A stretch of DNA of 64,000 nt from Bradyrhizobium sp. CCGE-LA001 (GCF_000296215.2 NZ_CP013949.1:7371501-7435500); one strand, 5' to 3'. Positions 1-8,262 are shown, counted from the stretch's first letter. Numbers and translations: made by a program. The notes: a model not told the origin generated them from the letters alone.

Positions 1-84
1 TCATTGCGAGCGAAGCGAAGCAATCCAGAGATGCCTCCGCGGAAGCAGACTGGATTGCTTCGTCGCTTCGCTCCTCGCAATGAC
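1..84. repeat. Palindromic intergenic repeat, family A (window edge)
   Basis: An imperfect inverted repeat. The left arm TCATTGCGAGCGAAGCGAAG continues into CAATCCAG, and the right arm CTGGATTGCTTCG continues to CGCAATGA. The centre is a short loop rich in CGCGGAAGCAGA. A diverged copy lies at 9791-9870. It may continue left of the window. It ends about 20 bases before the enoyl-CoA hydratase start, so it lies in that gene's 5-prime region. Confidence 0.8.
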
Positions 85-103
85 GAAGCTAATGGGAGGC
101 GAC

Positions 104-934
104 ATGACCACGGAAACCACCATCGACACCGGCACGAACGAACTCCTCTGCGTCATTCGCGACCGCGTCGCAATCATCACGCTGAACCGACCGGAGGCGC
201 GCAACTCGCTGTCGGATGCGCTGACGCCGGCGCTGCGCACGATGATCCGGAGCTGCGGCGAGAACCCGGATGTCGGCGCGCTGCTGCTCACCGGCGCGGG
301 CGAAGCCTTCTGCGCCGGCGGCAACGTCAAGGGCATGGGCGAGCATCGCGATCCGAAGAAGCTGGAGATGTCGCTGGAAGAGCGCGTCGCCGATCTGCAG
401 GAGCGGCAGCGGCTGCTCACGGGCGCGCTGGTGTCGGTGCGCAAGCCGACCATCGCCGCCCTGCCCGGCCCCGCGGTCGGCGCGGGCCTTGCCATCGCCA
501 TGGCCTGCGACATCCGCATCGCCGCGCAATCGGCCTTCGTCGCCACCGGCTATGCCCGCATCGCGCTCAGCGGCGATTACGGCATCGCCTGGCTGCTCAC
601 CCGTCTGGTCGGCACCGCGCGAGCGCGCGAATTGATGTTCACCGGCGACCGGGTCGATGCTGCCAGGTGCGAGGCCATCGGCCTCGTCAATCGCGTCGGG
701 CCTGATGACAAGCTGCAGGCCGAAGCTTTCGCCTTGGCGGGGTCGCTCGCCGCAGGTCCGCGCCTGGCGCTGCGCTACATGAAGGACAATCTCGACGAAG
801 CCGTGCTGTTCGACTTCGAAACCGCCCGCGACCATGAGGCGGAACGGCTGGTGCGCCTGACCACGACCGCGGATCACAAGGAGGCCGTGCAGGCCTTCAT
901 CGAGAAGCGCAAGCCGGTGTTCACGGGGAAGTAG
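104..934 (+). CDS. Enoyl-CoA hydratase/isomerase family protein (crotonase)
   Basis: A 276-residue cytoplasmic crotonase-fold enzyme, expected to hydrate or isomerise a CoA thioester, probably in fatty-acid or aromatic-acid beta-oxidation. The oxyanion-hole segments are FCAGGN at residues 69-74 and GPAVGAGL at 122-129. The GDYG motif at 157-160 is typical of one enoyl-CoA hydratase subgroup and lacks the paired glutamates of classical mitochondrial hydratase, so the exact reaction is open. I chose ATG 104 over the in-frame ATG 80 because GGGAGG lies 5-9 bases upstream of it and because 80 falls inside the palindromic repeat. Length is normal for the family. The gene is convergent with the GNAT gene and shares a hairpin terminator with it. 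The exact acyl substrate cannot be read from the sequence. Confidence 0.9.
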   Translation: MTTETTIDTGTNELLCVIRDRVAIITLNRPEARNSLSDALTPALRTMIRSCGENPDVGALLLTGAGEAFCAGGNVKGMGEHRDPKKLEMSLEERVADLQERQRLLTGALVSVRKPTIAALPGPAVGAGLAIAMACDIRIAAQSAFVATGYARIALSGDYGIAWLLTRLVGTARARELMFTGDRVDAARCEAIGLVNRVGPDDKLQAEAFALAGSLAAGPRLALRYMKDNLDEAVLFDFETARDHEAERLVRLTTTADHKEAVQAFIEKRKPVFTGK

Positions 935-948
935 GCGGCGCAAAAAAG

Positions 949-981
949 AAGCCCGGCGCTGGTTCTCACCAGGCCGGGCTT
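949..981 (-). terminator. Intrinsic terminator between convergent genes
   Basis: AAGCCCGGC pairs with GCCGGGCTT, and an inner CTGGT/ACCAG extends the stem around a TCTC loop. On the minus strand the stem is followed by CTTTTTTG, so it is a good Rho-independent terminator for the acetyltransferase gene. It may also stop plus-strand transcription of the hydratase. Confidence 0.8.
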
Positions 982-990
982 GCAGTGGTG

Positions 991-1614
991 TCAGGCCGAG
1001 GCTGAGGGGCGATCGGCCTGACGGGAAAGGGCGGCGAGGCGCCAGCTCGCACAAGGAATGTCTTTCGGCGCGACGCTGATCTCCTTGTCGAACCGAACCA
1101 GCTTCCAATCGTCGGGATGGTTGACGAACGTGAAGCCGGACTTGCGCGCGAGCGAGATCATGGTCTCGTTGGAGCGCAGCGTGTCGCCGAAGATATGCTC
1201 GGCGCCGAGCGCAGCGGCGCGGCACTCGAGGTTCTTCAGAAGCGCGGTGGCGATGCCGTGGCCTTGCCAGCGGTCGTCGACCGACATGCCGAACTCGACC
1301 GTCGGGGTTTCGGCATGGAGCGCATAGCGCAGCTCGGCGACGATGGTCTCAAAGCCACCGACCATCATGGTCGCGACGACGGTGAAGCGCTCGTGCCCCC
1401 CGACCTCGAGGAAATCGTGCAGCAATCCCTTCGGCAGTTCGCTGATCGCGCCGAAGAAGCGGTTGTAACGCGAGCGGGTCGAGAGCGAGCGGAAATAGTG
1501 CTGGAGCTCGTCGGTGTCGCGCGGCTCGACGAAGCGGACGGTGACGGCGTCACCCTGCCGTGTGCGCAGTGTATCCGAATATTGCGCGAGGTCTTCGAGG
1601 CGAAGCGTGCTCAT
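991..1614 (-). CDS. GNAT-family N-acetyltransferase
   Basis: A 207-residue protein with one GNAT domain at about residues 22-175. The acetyl-CoA pyrophosphate-binding motif A is RWQGHGIA at 115-122 and is followed by the expected helix TALLKNLECRA. The preceding strand VEFGMSVDD and the later segment FGDTLRSNETMISLARKSGF match motif B. GNAT enzymes transfer an acetyl group from acetyl-CoA to an amine; the acceptor here is unknown. The segment at 40-75 (HYFRSLSTRSRYNRFF) resembles the acetyltransferase module also found fused to acyl-CoA synthetase-like proteins. There is no signal peptide. A terminator follows directly. Confidence 0.85.
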   Translation of the reverse strand: MSTLRLEDLAQYSDTLRTRQGDAVTVRFVEPRDTDELQHYFRSLSTRSRYNRFFGAISELPKGLLHDFLEVGGHERFTVVATMMVGGFETIVAELRYALHAETPTVEFGMSVDDRWQGHGIATALLKNLECRAAALGAEHIFGDTLRSNETMISLARKSGFTFVNHPDDWKLVRFDKEISVAPKDIPCASWRLAALSRQADRPSASA

Positions 1615-1682
1615 GACACATGCCGTGGGGAAAGAGGACCGCCGGCGCCCCTGTGCTTAGGCGGCGCCGGCCTGGCGGCCAA

Positions 1683-1886
1683 TCAGGCCCGCCAGAAGGG
1701 CTTTTCGGCCTCATAGGCGACATCGGACCAGGAGAGGCCTACGTCCTGGAGATCCCGGGCCGTCCAGTTGGAGAGCTCGCGCCTGTTGCGATAGCGCTCG
1801 TGCCAGACATGAAGGGTGTCACCGATCTGGTAGAGCAGACCAAGCGCATGATGATTTGTCATCGAATTCTGGGTCAAAATGGACAT
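1683..1886 (-). CDS. DUF1127 small protein
   Basis: A 67-residue basic protein whose C-terminal half carries the DUF1127 signature: RRELSNWTARDLQDVGLS followed by WSDVAYEAEKPFW. Members of this family are abundant in alphaproteobacteria, and several have been linked to small-RNA handling and to stress or phosphate responses, but no enzymatic role is established. A clear AAGGAG ribosome-binding site lies 7 bases before ATG 1886. It is divergent from the LysR regulator, with 110 bases between the two start codons. That intergenic stretch is the likely shared control region, since LysR proteins commonly regulate the gene transcribed away from them. Confidence 0.88.
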   Translation of the reverse strand: MSILTQNSMTNHHALGLLYQIGDTLHVWHERYRNRRELSNWTARDLQDVGLSWSDVAYEAEKPFWRA

Positions 1887-1996
1887 CTTCAGCTCCTTGA
1901 GCTAAGTTGACCGCTAATATCCGCCTTCTGTTGCGCCGCGACAAACGACAATTTGTACCTTTTCGCATGAAATAACGTCATGTATCCTGCTGCCAG

Positions 1997-2896
1997 ATGA
2001 CTGCCAGATTGCCCTCCTTGAACGGTTTGCGGGCGTTCGAGGCCGCCGCGCGCCATCTCAGCTTCACGCTGGCCGCGAGCGAGCTGAACGTGACCCAGAC
2101 CGCGATCAGCCATCAGATCCGAAGATTGGAGGAGGAGCTCGGCATCCGCCTGTTCGTCCGGCAGAACCGCGCGCTGGCGCTGACGCCGGAGGCGCGAGAC
2201 TACCTCCCCGGTGTGCGCGCTGCCTTCAACGACCTGCGCCTCGCCACCGACCGCCTGCTGCGCAAGGACGACGACAAGGTGCTGACGGTATCGACACTGG
2301 CGTCGCTGGCCGCAAAATGGCTGCTGCCACGGCTCGCCGATTTCCAGGAGCAGCATCCCGGCATCGATGTCCGCATCACCACCTCGACGAGCCTGGTGGA
2401 TTTCCAGCGCGACGACGTCGATGCTGCGATCCGCTATGGCCGCGGCCAATGGCCCGGCCTGCGCGCCGACTGGCTCATGGCGGACGAGCTGTTTCCGGTG
2501 TGCAGCCCCTCACTGCTGCGTGGCGACAAGCCGCTGCGCCGGCCCGAGGACCTGCGAAACCATCCGCTGCTGCATACCTCCAACGCCAATAGCGACGATT
2601 GGCGGCTGTGGCTGACGGCGGCCGGCCTGCCCTCCGATATCGCGAGGCACCCCGGCATCACCTTCGACATGATCTTCATGACCATCCAGGCCGCGATCGA
2701 CGGCATCGGGGTGGCGATGGGACGCACGTCCTACGTCCAGGACGACATCGCCAAGGGCCGGCTGGTGGTGCCCTTCAAGATCGCGCTGCCGGCGGACGCC
2801 GGCTTCTACCTGGTCTCGCCGGAAGGTCGCCGTGAGGCGCCAAAACTGGCCGCTTTCCGGGACTGGATGATCGCTGCAACGCAAAATAAAGCCTGA
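1997..2896 (+). CDS. LysR-family transcriptional regulator (GcvA-like)
   Basis: A 299-residue regulator. The N-terminal winged helix-turn-helix is at about residues 5-65 (LNGLRAFEAAARHLSFTLAA, then a recognition helix near TQTAISHQIRRLEEELG). The linker helix and a periplasmic-binding-like effector domain occupy about 90-295. The first 60 residues are of the GcvA/AmpR type (PSLNGLRAFEAAARH). LysR proteins bind DNA as tetramers and change activity when a small molecule occupies the effector cleft; the effector cannot be predicted here. It is divergent to the DUF1127 gene and precedes an MFS symporter on the same strand by 144 bases, so either neighbour could be its target. Confidence 0.92.
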   Translation: MTARLPSLNGLRAFEAAARHLSFTLAASELNVTQTAISHQIRRLEEELGIRLFVRQNRALALTPEARDYLPGVRAAFNDLRLATDRLLRKDDDKVLTVSTLASLAAKWLLPRLADFQEQHPGIDVRITTSTSLVDFQRDDVDAAIRYGRGQWPGLRADWLMADELFPVCSPSLLRGDKPLRRPEDLRNHPLLHTSNANSDDWRLWLTAAGLPSDIARHPGITFDMIFMTIQAAIDGIGVAMGRTSYVQDDIAKGRLVVPFKIALPADAGFYLVSPEGRREAPKLAAFRDWMIAATQNKA

Positions 2897-3040
2897 AAAA
2901 TCATCAGCTTCCCCGGCAAAATCGGTTGACTCGCCTCGCCCCGCGCGGGAAGGGGTATGGCATATTGTCGCAGCATCAATCTGTCGCCTTGCCGGAAGGA
3001 CGATTTTCGGCCGGCCACGCCTTTCCAAGGGGAGAACGCC

Positions 3041-4369
3041 ATGGCTGGATCAGCCGCATCGACCAATCCACCCGCGATCAAGTCGCGCATCGGCGCCATC
3101 CTGCGCGCGACCTCGGGCAATTTCCTCGAGCAGTTCGACTTCTTCCTGTTCGGCTTCTATGCCGCCGCGATCGGCAAAGCGTTCTTCCCCTCGACCAACG
3201 AGACGGCCTCGCTGCTCAACACATTCGGCGTGTTCTGGCTCGGCGCACTCATGCGTCCCGTCGGCGCGATCGTGCTCGGCGCCTATATCGACCGCATCGG
3301 CCGCCGCCAGGGCCTGATCGTCACCCTCGGCATCATGGCGTTCGGCACCGTCGTCATCGCGTTCTGCCCGAGCTACGAAACCATCGGCATCGCGGCGCCG
3401 ATCATCGTGCTGGCTGGCCGGCTGCTGCAGGGCTTCTCGGCGGGCGTCGAACTCGGCGGCGTGTCAGTGTATCTCGCGGAAATCGCAACGCCCGGCAATC
3501 GCGGCTTCTACACCTCGTTCCAATCGGCGAGCCAGCAGGTCGCGATCTTCGTCGCTTCGATCCTCGGCTTCATCCTCTCCGAGCTGATGCCGGCCGACAC
3601 CGTGGCGGCCTGGGGCTGGCGCATTCCGTTCTTCGTGGGCTGCCTGATCATTCCGCTGATCTTCGTCCTGCGACGGACGCTGGAGGAGACGCCGGCCTTC
3701 CTCGCCATGAAGAAGCATCCGACCACGCGCGAGGTGTTCGCCTCCGCCCTCACCAACTGGCGCATCGTCGTGCTCGGCATGATGATCGCGATCCTAACCA
3801 CGACGACGTTCTACTTCGTCACCGTCTACACGCCGACCTTCGGCAAGACCGTGCTGAAGCTGTCGACGCAGGACGCGCTGCTCGTGACTCTGCTGGTGGC
3901 AGTGAGCAACTTCATCTGGAATCCGGTCGGCGGCGCGCTGTCCGACCGCATCGGCCGCAAGCCGGTGCTGCTCGCCATCGCCGGCCTCTCGCTCGTCACC
4001 GCCTATCCGGCGCTGCACTGGCTGGTGGCGGCGCCGACCTTCGGCAAGCTGCTCGCGGTCGAGATGATGTTCTCGTTCTATTTCGGCGTTTACAGCGGCA
4101 CCATGCTCGGCGCACTCGTCGAGATCGTGCCGGCGCATGTGCGCACCACCTGCTTCTCGCTCGCCTTCGCACTCGCCGCCGCCCTGTTCGGCACCTTCAC
4201 GCCGTTCGCGTCGACCTGGTTGATCGAGCGCACCGGCGACAAGGCCGCGCCCGGCTTCTGGCTGATGTTCGCAGCCCTGCTCGGCATCATCGCGGCCTCG
4301 ACGGTGTATCGCGGTGGCGGCACGGTGCCGGTTTATGATGCGGTGCCGGAGCCGGTGGCGGGGCATTAG
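3041..4369 (+). CDS. MFS transporter, metabolite:H+ symporter type (citrate/tricarballylate-like)
   Basis: A 442-residue inner-membrane carrier with about 12 hydrophobic helices. The DRIGRRQG loop between helices 2 and 3 and the DRIGRKP repeat after helix 8 are the two copies of the MFS cytoplasmic-loop motif. The opening GNFLEQFDFFLFGFYA and the RLLQGFSAGVELGG helix-4/5 segment resemble the metabolite:H+ symporter branch that includes citrate and tricarballylate carriers, so a small carboxylate is the likely substrate. ATG 3041 is preceded by AAGGGGAG, whereas an upstream in-frame ATG at 2957 has no ribosome-binding site and adds a non-hydrophobic tail. The adjacent upstream LysR gene is a possible regulator. 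Confidence 0.88.
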   Translation: MAGSAASTNPPAIKSRIGAILRATSGNFLEQFDFFLFGFYAAAIGKAFFPSTNETASLLNTFGVFWLGALMRPVGAIVLGAYIDRIGRRQGLIVTLGIMAFGTVVIAFCPSYETIGIAAPIIVLAGRLLQGFSAGVELGGVSVYLAEIATPGNRGFYTSFQSASQQVAIFVASILGFILSELMPADTVAAWGWRIPFFVGCLIIPLIFVLRRTLEETPAFLAMKKHPTTREVFASALTNWRIVVLGMMIAILTTTTFYFVTVYTPTFGKTVLKLSTQDALLVTLLVAVSNFIWNPVGGALSDRIGRKPVLLAIAGLSLVTAYPALHWLVAAPTFGKLLAVEMMFSFYFGVYSGTMLGALVEIVPAHVRTTCFSLAFALAAALFGTFTPFASTWLIERTGDKAAPGFWLMFAALLGIIAASTVYRGGGTVPVYDAVPEPVAGH

Positions 4370-4375
4370 GACAGT

Positions 4376-4500
4376 GTCATTCCGGGGCGCGCATAGCGCG
4401 AGCTAAGATGCGCAATTGCGCATCGGAGAATCCATTTCTCCCAGCATTCCCGTCGCACGATGGATTCCGGGCTCGATGCTTTGCATCGCCCCGGAATGAC
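4376..4500. repeat. Palindromic intergenic repeat, family B
   Basis: The element is bounded by a perfect 14-bp inverted repeat, GTCATTCCGGGGCG and CGCCCCGGAATGAC. Inside are smaller palindromes (GCGCATAGCGCG, GATGCGCAATTGCGCATC) and the pair GAATCCAT/ATGGATTC. It fills the gap between the convergent MFS and Rieske genes and could act as a bidirectional terminator. Confidence 0.8.
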
Positions 4501-4508
4501 CGTGGGAT

Positions 4509-4922
4509 CTACAGCTCCACCACCACGTAGTCGCTCTCGACCTTCACCGGGATGGTCTCGGCGACATACGGCCCCTTCACCACGCTGGCGCCCGGCTCGA
4601 CATGAGCGGGATACGCCTTCACGCGGAAGCGGCGGGGGTCGCAATAGGACTGGCCGGTGCGGATGTCGAACTCCCAGCCGTGCCAAGGGCAGCGGATGAT
4701 CTCGCCGAGTTTCGTATATTCGATCTCGCCGGGATCGCTGGATTGCGCGAGTCCGATCAGCGGGCCCTCGCACAGCGCCGCGCCCTGATGCGGGCAGCGG
4801 TTCATCAGGCCGAAATATTCACCCTTGATGTTGAAGACGGCGATCGGCCGTCCGTCGATCTCCAGAAATTTTCGCGTGCCCGGCGGAAGCTCGTCGACCG
4901 CGGCGATCACATGACGGGCCAT
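4509..4922 (-). CDS. Rieske [2Fe-2S] protein (ferredoxin-like)
   Basis: A 137-residue soluble Rieske domain. The cluster ligands are visible as C43-P-H45 and C78-P-W-H81, the canonical CxH...CxxH spacing for a Rieske centre, in a protein with no signal peptide or membrane anchor. Such stand-alone Rieske proteins carry electrons to ring-hydroxylating or other oxygenases, or act as small regulatory subunits. ATG 4922 overlaps the stop codon of the upstream amidohydrolase (TGATG), so the two are translationally coupled and the product probably belongs to the same pathway. No oxygenase or reductase partner is encoded nearby, so its electron partner must be elsewhere. Confidence 0.9.
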   Translation of the reverse strand: MARHVIAAVDELPPGTRKFLEIDGRPIAVFNIKGEYFGLMNRCPHQGAALCEGPLIGLAQSSDPGEIEYTKLGEIIRCPWHGWEFDIRTGQSYCDPRRFRVKAYPAHVEPGASVVKGPYVAETIPVKVESDYVVVEL

Positions 4923-6031
4923 CAAGCCAGTCCGTAAAGCTTCTTGGCATTGCCGAGATAGAACGCCTCGCGATTGGTCTCGCTGACGCCTGCCGGCAAG
5001 ACGCGCGACGGCTCGTCATAATCCCAATGCGGATAGTCCGTTGCGAACAAGAGCCGGTCCCAGCCGATCCAGTTGATGACGTCGAACAGATCCTCGCGCC
5101 GCTCGGGGTCTTCCATCGGCTGCGTCGTCCACCACACCTGCTCGCGGATATATTCGGACGGCGGCCGCTTCACGTGTGGGACCTCGCTGCGCAGGCGCTG
5201 CCAGGCCTTGTCGAGCCGCCATGCCAGCGACGGCGCCCAGCCGAAGCCGGCCTCGATCATCACCATCTTCAGCTTCGGGAAGCGCTCGAACACGCCTTCC
5301 AGCACGAGGCTCGCCAGCGCCGATTGCTGGCACTGCGAGTGCCCCACCATCTCCTCGATGTAATAGGACGGCCAGCCCGAGGGCGTAATCGGATTGCCGC
5401 CGAAGCCGAAGGCGTGAACGCCGACGGGAAGGCCGGCCTCTTCCGCGGCCTGGTAGATCGGCCAGTAACGGCGCTGGCCGAGCGGCTCGACATTGCGGCT
5501 GAGCAGCAGCACCTGGACGAAATTCTTGTCGCCGGCGCGCTCGCGGATTTCGGCGGCGGCCGACAGCCCGTCCTCATTGCCAACGACAATCGACGCCTTC
5601 AGCCGCTTGTCCTTGCTGGTCCATTTGTCGATCTGCCAGTCGTTGATCGCCGAGCAGAGAGCGGCCGAGAGCTCGTGATTGCGGATGCCCTGCCCGGTGT
5701 TGAGCGGGTTGAGCACGCCCAATTGCACGTTGTTGGGATCGAGCAGTTGCTTCTGCATGAAGGAGAGCGAGGAGCCCTGCGGGCCGCCTTCCGGCGGATA
5801 GGCATCGCGGCGCGAGGCGTTGGGCTGGGCCTTCGGATAGGGCGGGCCTTCCATCATGCCCTGATAGGCATGGACGCCGTAGATTTCGAGGTGATGCTGC
5901 CAGCGTTTGGCGAGATAGGGATAGAGCTCGGTGCGGGTGGCGCGAGCCGGATGGATGTCGCAATCCGCGATCGCGGTTTTCGTCGTCAGTGGGGAAGCAG
6001 CTTCTTGGCTCTCGCGGAACTGGATATTCAT
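4922..6031 (-). CDS. Amidohydrolase-2 family metal-dependent hydrolase (copy 1)
   Basis: A 369-residue TIM-barrel hydrolase of the ACMSD-like amidohydrolase-2 family. Metal-site motifs are D23-C-D-I-H27 on strand 1, H206 in VGVHAFGFG, and D332 in LLFATDYPHWD near the C terminus. Members hydrolyse or decarboxylate small, often aromatic or lactone-type carboxylates. The start ATG 6031 has a strong AAAGGAGG site. It is the second gene of a three-gene operon: it lies 25 bases after the paralogous hydrolase at 6057-7115 and is coupled to the Rieske gene. It differs from its paralogue by a longer N-terminal insert (about residues 55-95). The substrate is unknown. Confidence 0.88.
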   Translation of the reverse strand: MNIQFRESQEAASPLTTKTAIADCDIHPARATRTELYPYLAKRWQHHLEIYGVHAYQGMMEGPPYPKAQPNASRRDAYPPEGGPQGSSLSFMQKQLLDPNNVQLGVLNPLNTGQGIRNHELSAALCSAINDWQIDKWTSKDKRLKASIVVGNEDGLSAAAEIRERAGDKNFVQVLLLSRNVEPLGQRRYWPIYQAAEEAGLPVGVHAFGFGGNPITPSGWPSYYIEEMVGHSQCQQSALASLVLEGVFERFPKLKMVMIEAGFGWAPSLAWRLDKAWQRLRSEVPHVKRPPSEYIREQVWWTTQPMEDPERREDLFDVINWIGWDRLLFATDYPHWDYDEPSRVLPAGVSETNREAFYLGNAKKLYGLA

Positions 6032-6056
6032 CGCCTTGCCTCCTTTGGCAGCGGGC

Positions 6057-7115
6057 TCATTTCAGGCGGGGATAGGTCGCATGCGGATTGTCGATCATGA
6101 TCTTGCGCACGAGATCGGGGGACAGACCTTCGGGCAGCGCGTCCTGGCCATCGAACTGCCAGTGCGGATAGTCCGTGGAGAATAGGACCAATTCGTCCGA
6201 CTGCATATGATCAAACAGGCGATTTAATGTCGCCGAGTCTGGCGGTGCATCAAATGGTTGTAACGAGAAGCGGATGTTGCTGCGCACAATGTCCAGCGGC
6301 GCGCGGTCGACCCACGGCGTCTCCATCCGCACCCCGCGCCAGAATTTGTGCAGGCGCCAGAGATAAGGGGAGATCCAGGAGACGCCGGATTCCAGCATCA
6401 CCATCATCAGCCGCGGATATTTGGCGAACACGCCCTCGACAATCAGACTGGTGAGCTGGGTCTGGAACGCCTGGGCCTGACCGACATAATCCTCGATGTG
6501 ATAGGACCCCCATCCCACCGCGGTCGGCGGATTGTGATAGGCGGAACCGGCGTGGATGCCGATCGGGAGTTCCAGACGCTCCGCGGCCGCGTAGATCGGC
6601 CACAGCGCGCGCTTGCCGAGCGGCGTATCGCCCATCACCAGCATCAGCACCTGCACGAAGCGCTTGTCCTGCGCGCAGCGCTCGATCTCCGCCACGGCCT
6701 TCTCGACGCTTTGCGTGGGGATCACGATCGAGCCTCGCAGGCGGGGATCGCGACCGAGCCATTCTCTGGCGAGCCAATCGTTCAGCGCGCGGCAGAACGC
6801 CGCCTGCATGTCCTCGGAGAACACCATCTGCACGCCGTAGAGCGGATTGCAGATGGCGTAGCTGAGCTGGAAAGGATCGAGAACATGGCGCTGCATATCC
6901 TCCAGGCGTTCGCCGGGTTTGCCGGACTCTGGGCGCCAATCGGGCCGCGACACGATCGGCGATTTCTCGGGATAGGATTGTGAGACGAGATCGACCATGC
7001 CGCGCGTCGTCACCTGATCGCGCCAATAGTCGTTCAGGTACGGCAACAGGCTGGTCAGATGCGGCACGGCCGGATGCACATCGCAATCCACCCCGCCAGC
7101 GATCAGGGACGCCAT
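6057..7115 (-). CDS. Amidohydrolase-2 family metal-dependent hydrolase (copy 2)
   Basis: A 352-residue paralogue of the next gene in the operon. It has D-C-D12-V-H14-P at the start, HAGSAYH after strand 5 and FSTDYPHWQFD near the end, matching the metal-binding pattern of amidohydrolase-2 TIM barrels. Both copies also share the segments VQVL, RxxWPIY and SYxIExxVG, so they probably arose by tandem duplication and may form a heteromer or act on successive intermediates. ATG 7115 is preceded by AAGGAGACGTC. This is the first gene of the operon and is divergent from the PncC gene, with 142 bases between starts. No regulator is adjacent. Confidence 0.88.
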   Translation of the reverse strand: MASLIAGGVDCDVHPAVPHLTSLLPYLNDYWRDQVTTRGMVDLVSQSYPEKSPIVSRPDWRPESGKPGERLEDMQRHVLDPFQLSYAICNPLYGVQMVFSEDMQAAFCRALNDWLAREWLGRDPRLRGSIVIPTQSVEKAVAEIERCAQDKRFVQVLMLVMGDTPLGKRALWPIYAAAERLELPIGIHAGSAYHNPPTAVGWGSYHIEDYVGQAQAFQTQLTSLIVEGVFAKYPRLMMVMLESGVSWISPYLWRLHKFWRGVRMETPWVDRAPLDIVRSNIRFSLQPFDAPPDSATLNRLFDHMQSDELVLFSTDYPHWQFDGQDALPEGLSPDLVRKIMIDNPHATYPRLK

Positions 7116-7257
7116 GACGTCTCCTTCACGTTTCCTCGTCTCATTCCGTCTTGTCCGCCATTCAAGCAGGCCTGCCCGTCGCCCGCAACTCGGCCAAGCC
7201 TTCTGTCATATGCTAGGAAGGCTGGGCTCGGTTGCGAGGGAAGGAGAGGTCAAAAGG

Positions 7258-7740
7258 ATGAAAGAGCTCGTCGGCATTGCGGAACAGGTCGCCGCCAAAC
7301 TGATCGCGCGCAAGCAGACCATCGCCGTGGCGGAATCCTCCGCCGGCGGGCTGATCTCAGCCAGCCTGCTCGCCGTGCCCGGCGCGTCCGCTTATTTCCT
7401 CGGTGGTGCCGTGGTCTACACCCGCGATGCCCGGCGTGCGCTGATGGATATTTCGGATGAGGGAATGAAGGGCTTTCGCTCGTCTTCGGAGCCCTATGCA
7501 CAGCTGCTTGCGGAGCGGATGCGATCACGCTTCAGCTCCGACTGGGGCCTCTCCGAGACCGGCGCCGCCGGCCCCACCGGCAATCGCTACGGCGATGCCG
7601 CGGGCCATAGCTGCATGGCAGTCGCAGGGCCAGCGGTAGAGGTGATGACGCTGGAGACCGGTAGCCACGACCGGTTCGGCAACATGCAGGTCTTCGCAGT
7701 GACGGCGCTGAAGCTGCTGCTGAGGAAGCTGGAGGGGTGA
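7258..7740 (+). CDS. pncC: CinA C-terminal domain protein, nicotinamide-nucleotide amidase (PncC)
   Basis: A 160-residue stand-alone CinA C-terminal (PncC) domain, expected to hydrolyse nicotinamide mononucleotide to nicotinate mononucleotide and ammonia in pyridine-nucleotide recycling. The conserved AVAESSAGGLISA near residues 24-36 and the GAAGPTGNRYG segment match the family. The N-terminal MoCF-like domain of full CinA is absent, as is usual in proteobacterial PncC. I chose ATG 7258 because GGAGAGG lies about 9 bases upstream and the alignment begins here; the open frame extends upstream to 7114 without recognisable protein. The usual glycine-rich segment reads SETGAAGPTG, a slight variation on the family pattern. 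Confidence 0.85.
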   Translation: MKELVGIAEQVAAKLIARKQTIAVAESSAGGLISASLLAVPGASAYFLGGAVVYTRDARRALMDISDEGMKGFRSSSEPYAQLLAERMRSRFSSDWGLSETGAAGPTGNRYGDAAGHSCMAVAGPAVEVMTLETGSHDRFGNMQVFAVTALKLLLRKLEG

Positions 7741-7785
7741 ACGAGCGTGACTCAAGCGAGTGGGAGCGAGGTCACCACGTCACAG

Positions 7786-7889
7786 CTGTCATCGCCCGGC
7801 TTGACCGGGCGATCCAGTACTCCGAGGAGGTTGTGATTGAAATCGAGGCCACAGAGTACTGGATGCCCCGCCTTCGCGGGGCATGACAG
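7786..7889. repeat. Palindromic intergenic repeat, family C
   Basis: The outer arms CTGTCAT...ATGACAG enclose CCAGTACTC/GAGTACTGG. Two local hairpins, CGCCCGG-CTTGA-CCGGGCG and GCCCCGC-CTT-GCGGGGC, sit inside. It occupies the convergent junction between the PncC gene and the DUF1488 gene and could terminate transcription from both sides. Confidence 0.78.
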
Positions 7890-7907
7890 CGGAGAATGGA
7901 GCCGCAG

Positions 7908-8183
7908 CTACCTGCCCAAATGCCGCATGAAGATCCGCACCACATAGCCGTGGAAGCGCGGCGCTTCGTCGTAGAGGTCGGATGCGATCCGTTCGATGGT
8001 CTCGCGCAACGACAGGAACTGCGCCTGGCGTGCGCTGCTTTCGGTACCCTGCATGCCCGCGAGCTCGTCCATCGCGGCGTCGCTGATCTGGCACTGCACC
8101 ACATCACCGTCGTTCAGCATGGTGAAGCGAAAGGCCAGCCGTTCCAGATCATGGCCGATGATCTTGTCGCGCATGAGTGGCAT
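7908..8183 (-). CDS. DUF1488-like small protein
   Basis: A 91-residue acidic protein resembling DUF1488. It has a short beta-rich start (FRFTMLNDGDVVQCQIS) followed by a long helical region (AMDELAG through IASDLYDE) and the end FHGYVVRIFMRHL. No catalytic residues or membrane segments are apparent and the function is unknown. ATG 8183 has AGGACGA upstream; a TTG immediately before it (8186) and a third in-frame ATG at 8174 are alternatives. It lies 79 bases downstream of the AMP nucleosidase gene on the same strand and may be co-transcribed with it. Confidence 0.7.
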   Translation of the reverse strand: MPLMRDKIIGHDLERLAFRFTMLNDGDVVQCQISDAAMDELAGMQGTESSARQAQFLSLRETIERIASDLYDEAPRFHGYVVRIFMRHLGR

Positions 8184-8262
8184 CAAGTCGTCCTGGTCGA
8201 GCTCCCGCTCTGAACAATGCTGAAGATCGCTCCGATTGTCAGCAGCAAAGCGCAGCTTGATC

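Noticed and set aside
2926..4338. A 470-codon frame overlapping the MFS transporter in another frame
   Set aside because: Arg/His-rich shadow product. The MFS frame has twelve helices and both loop motifs.
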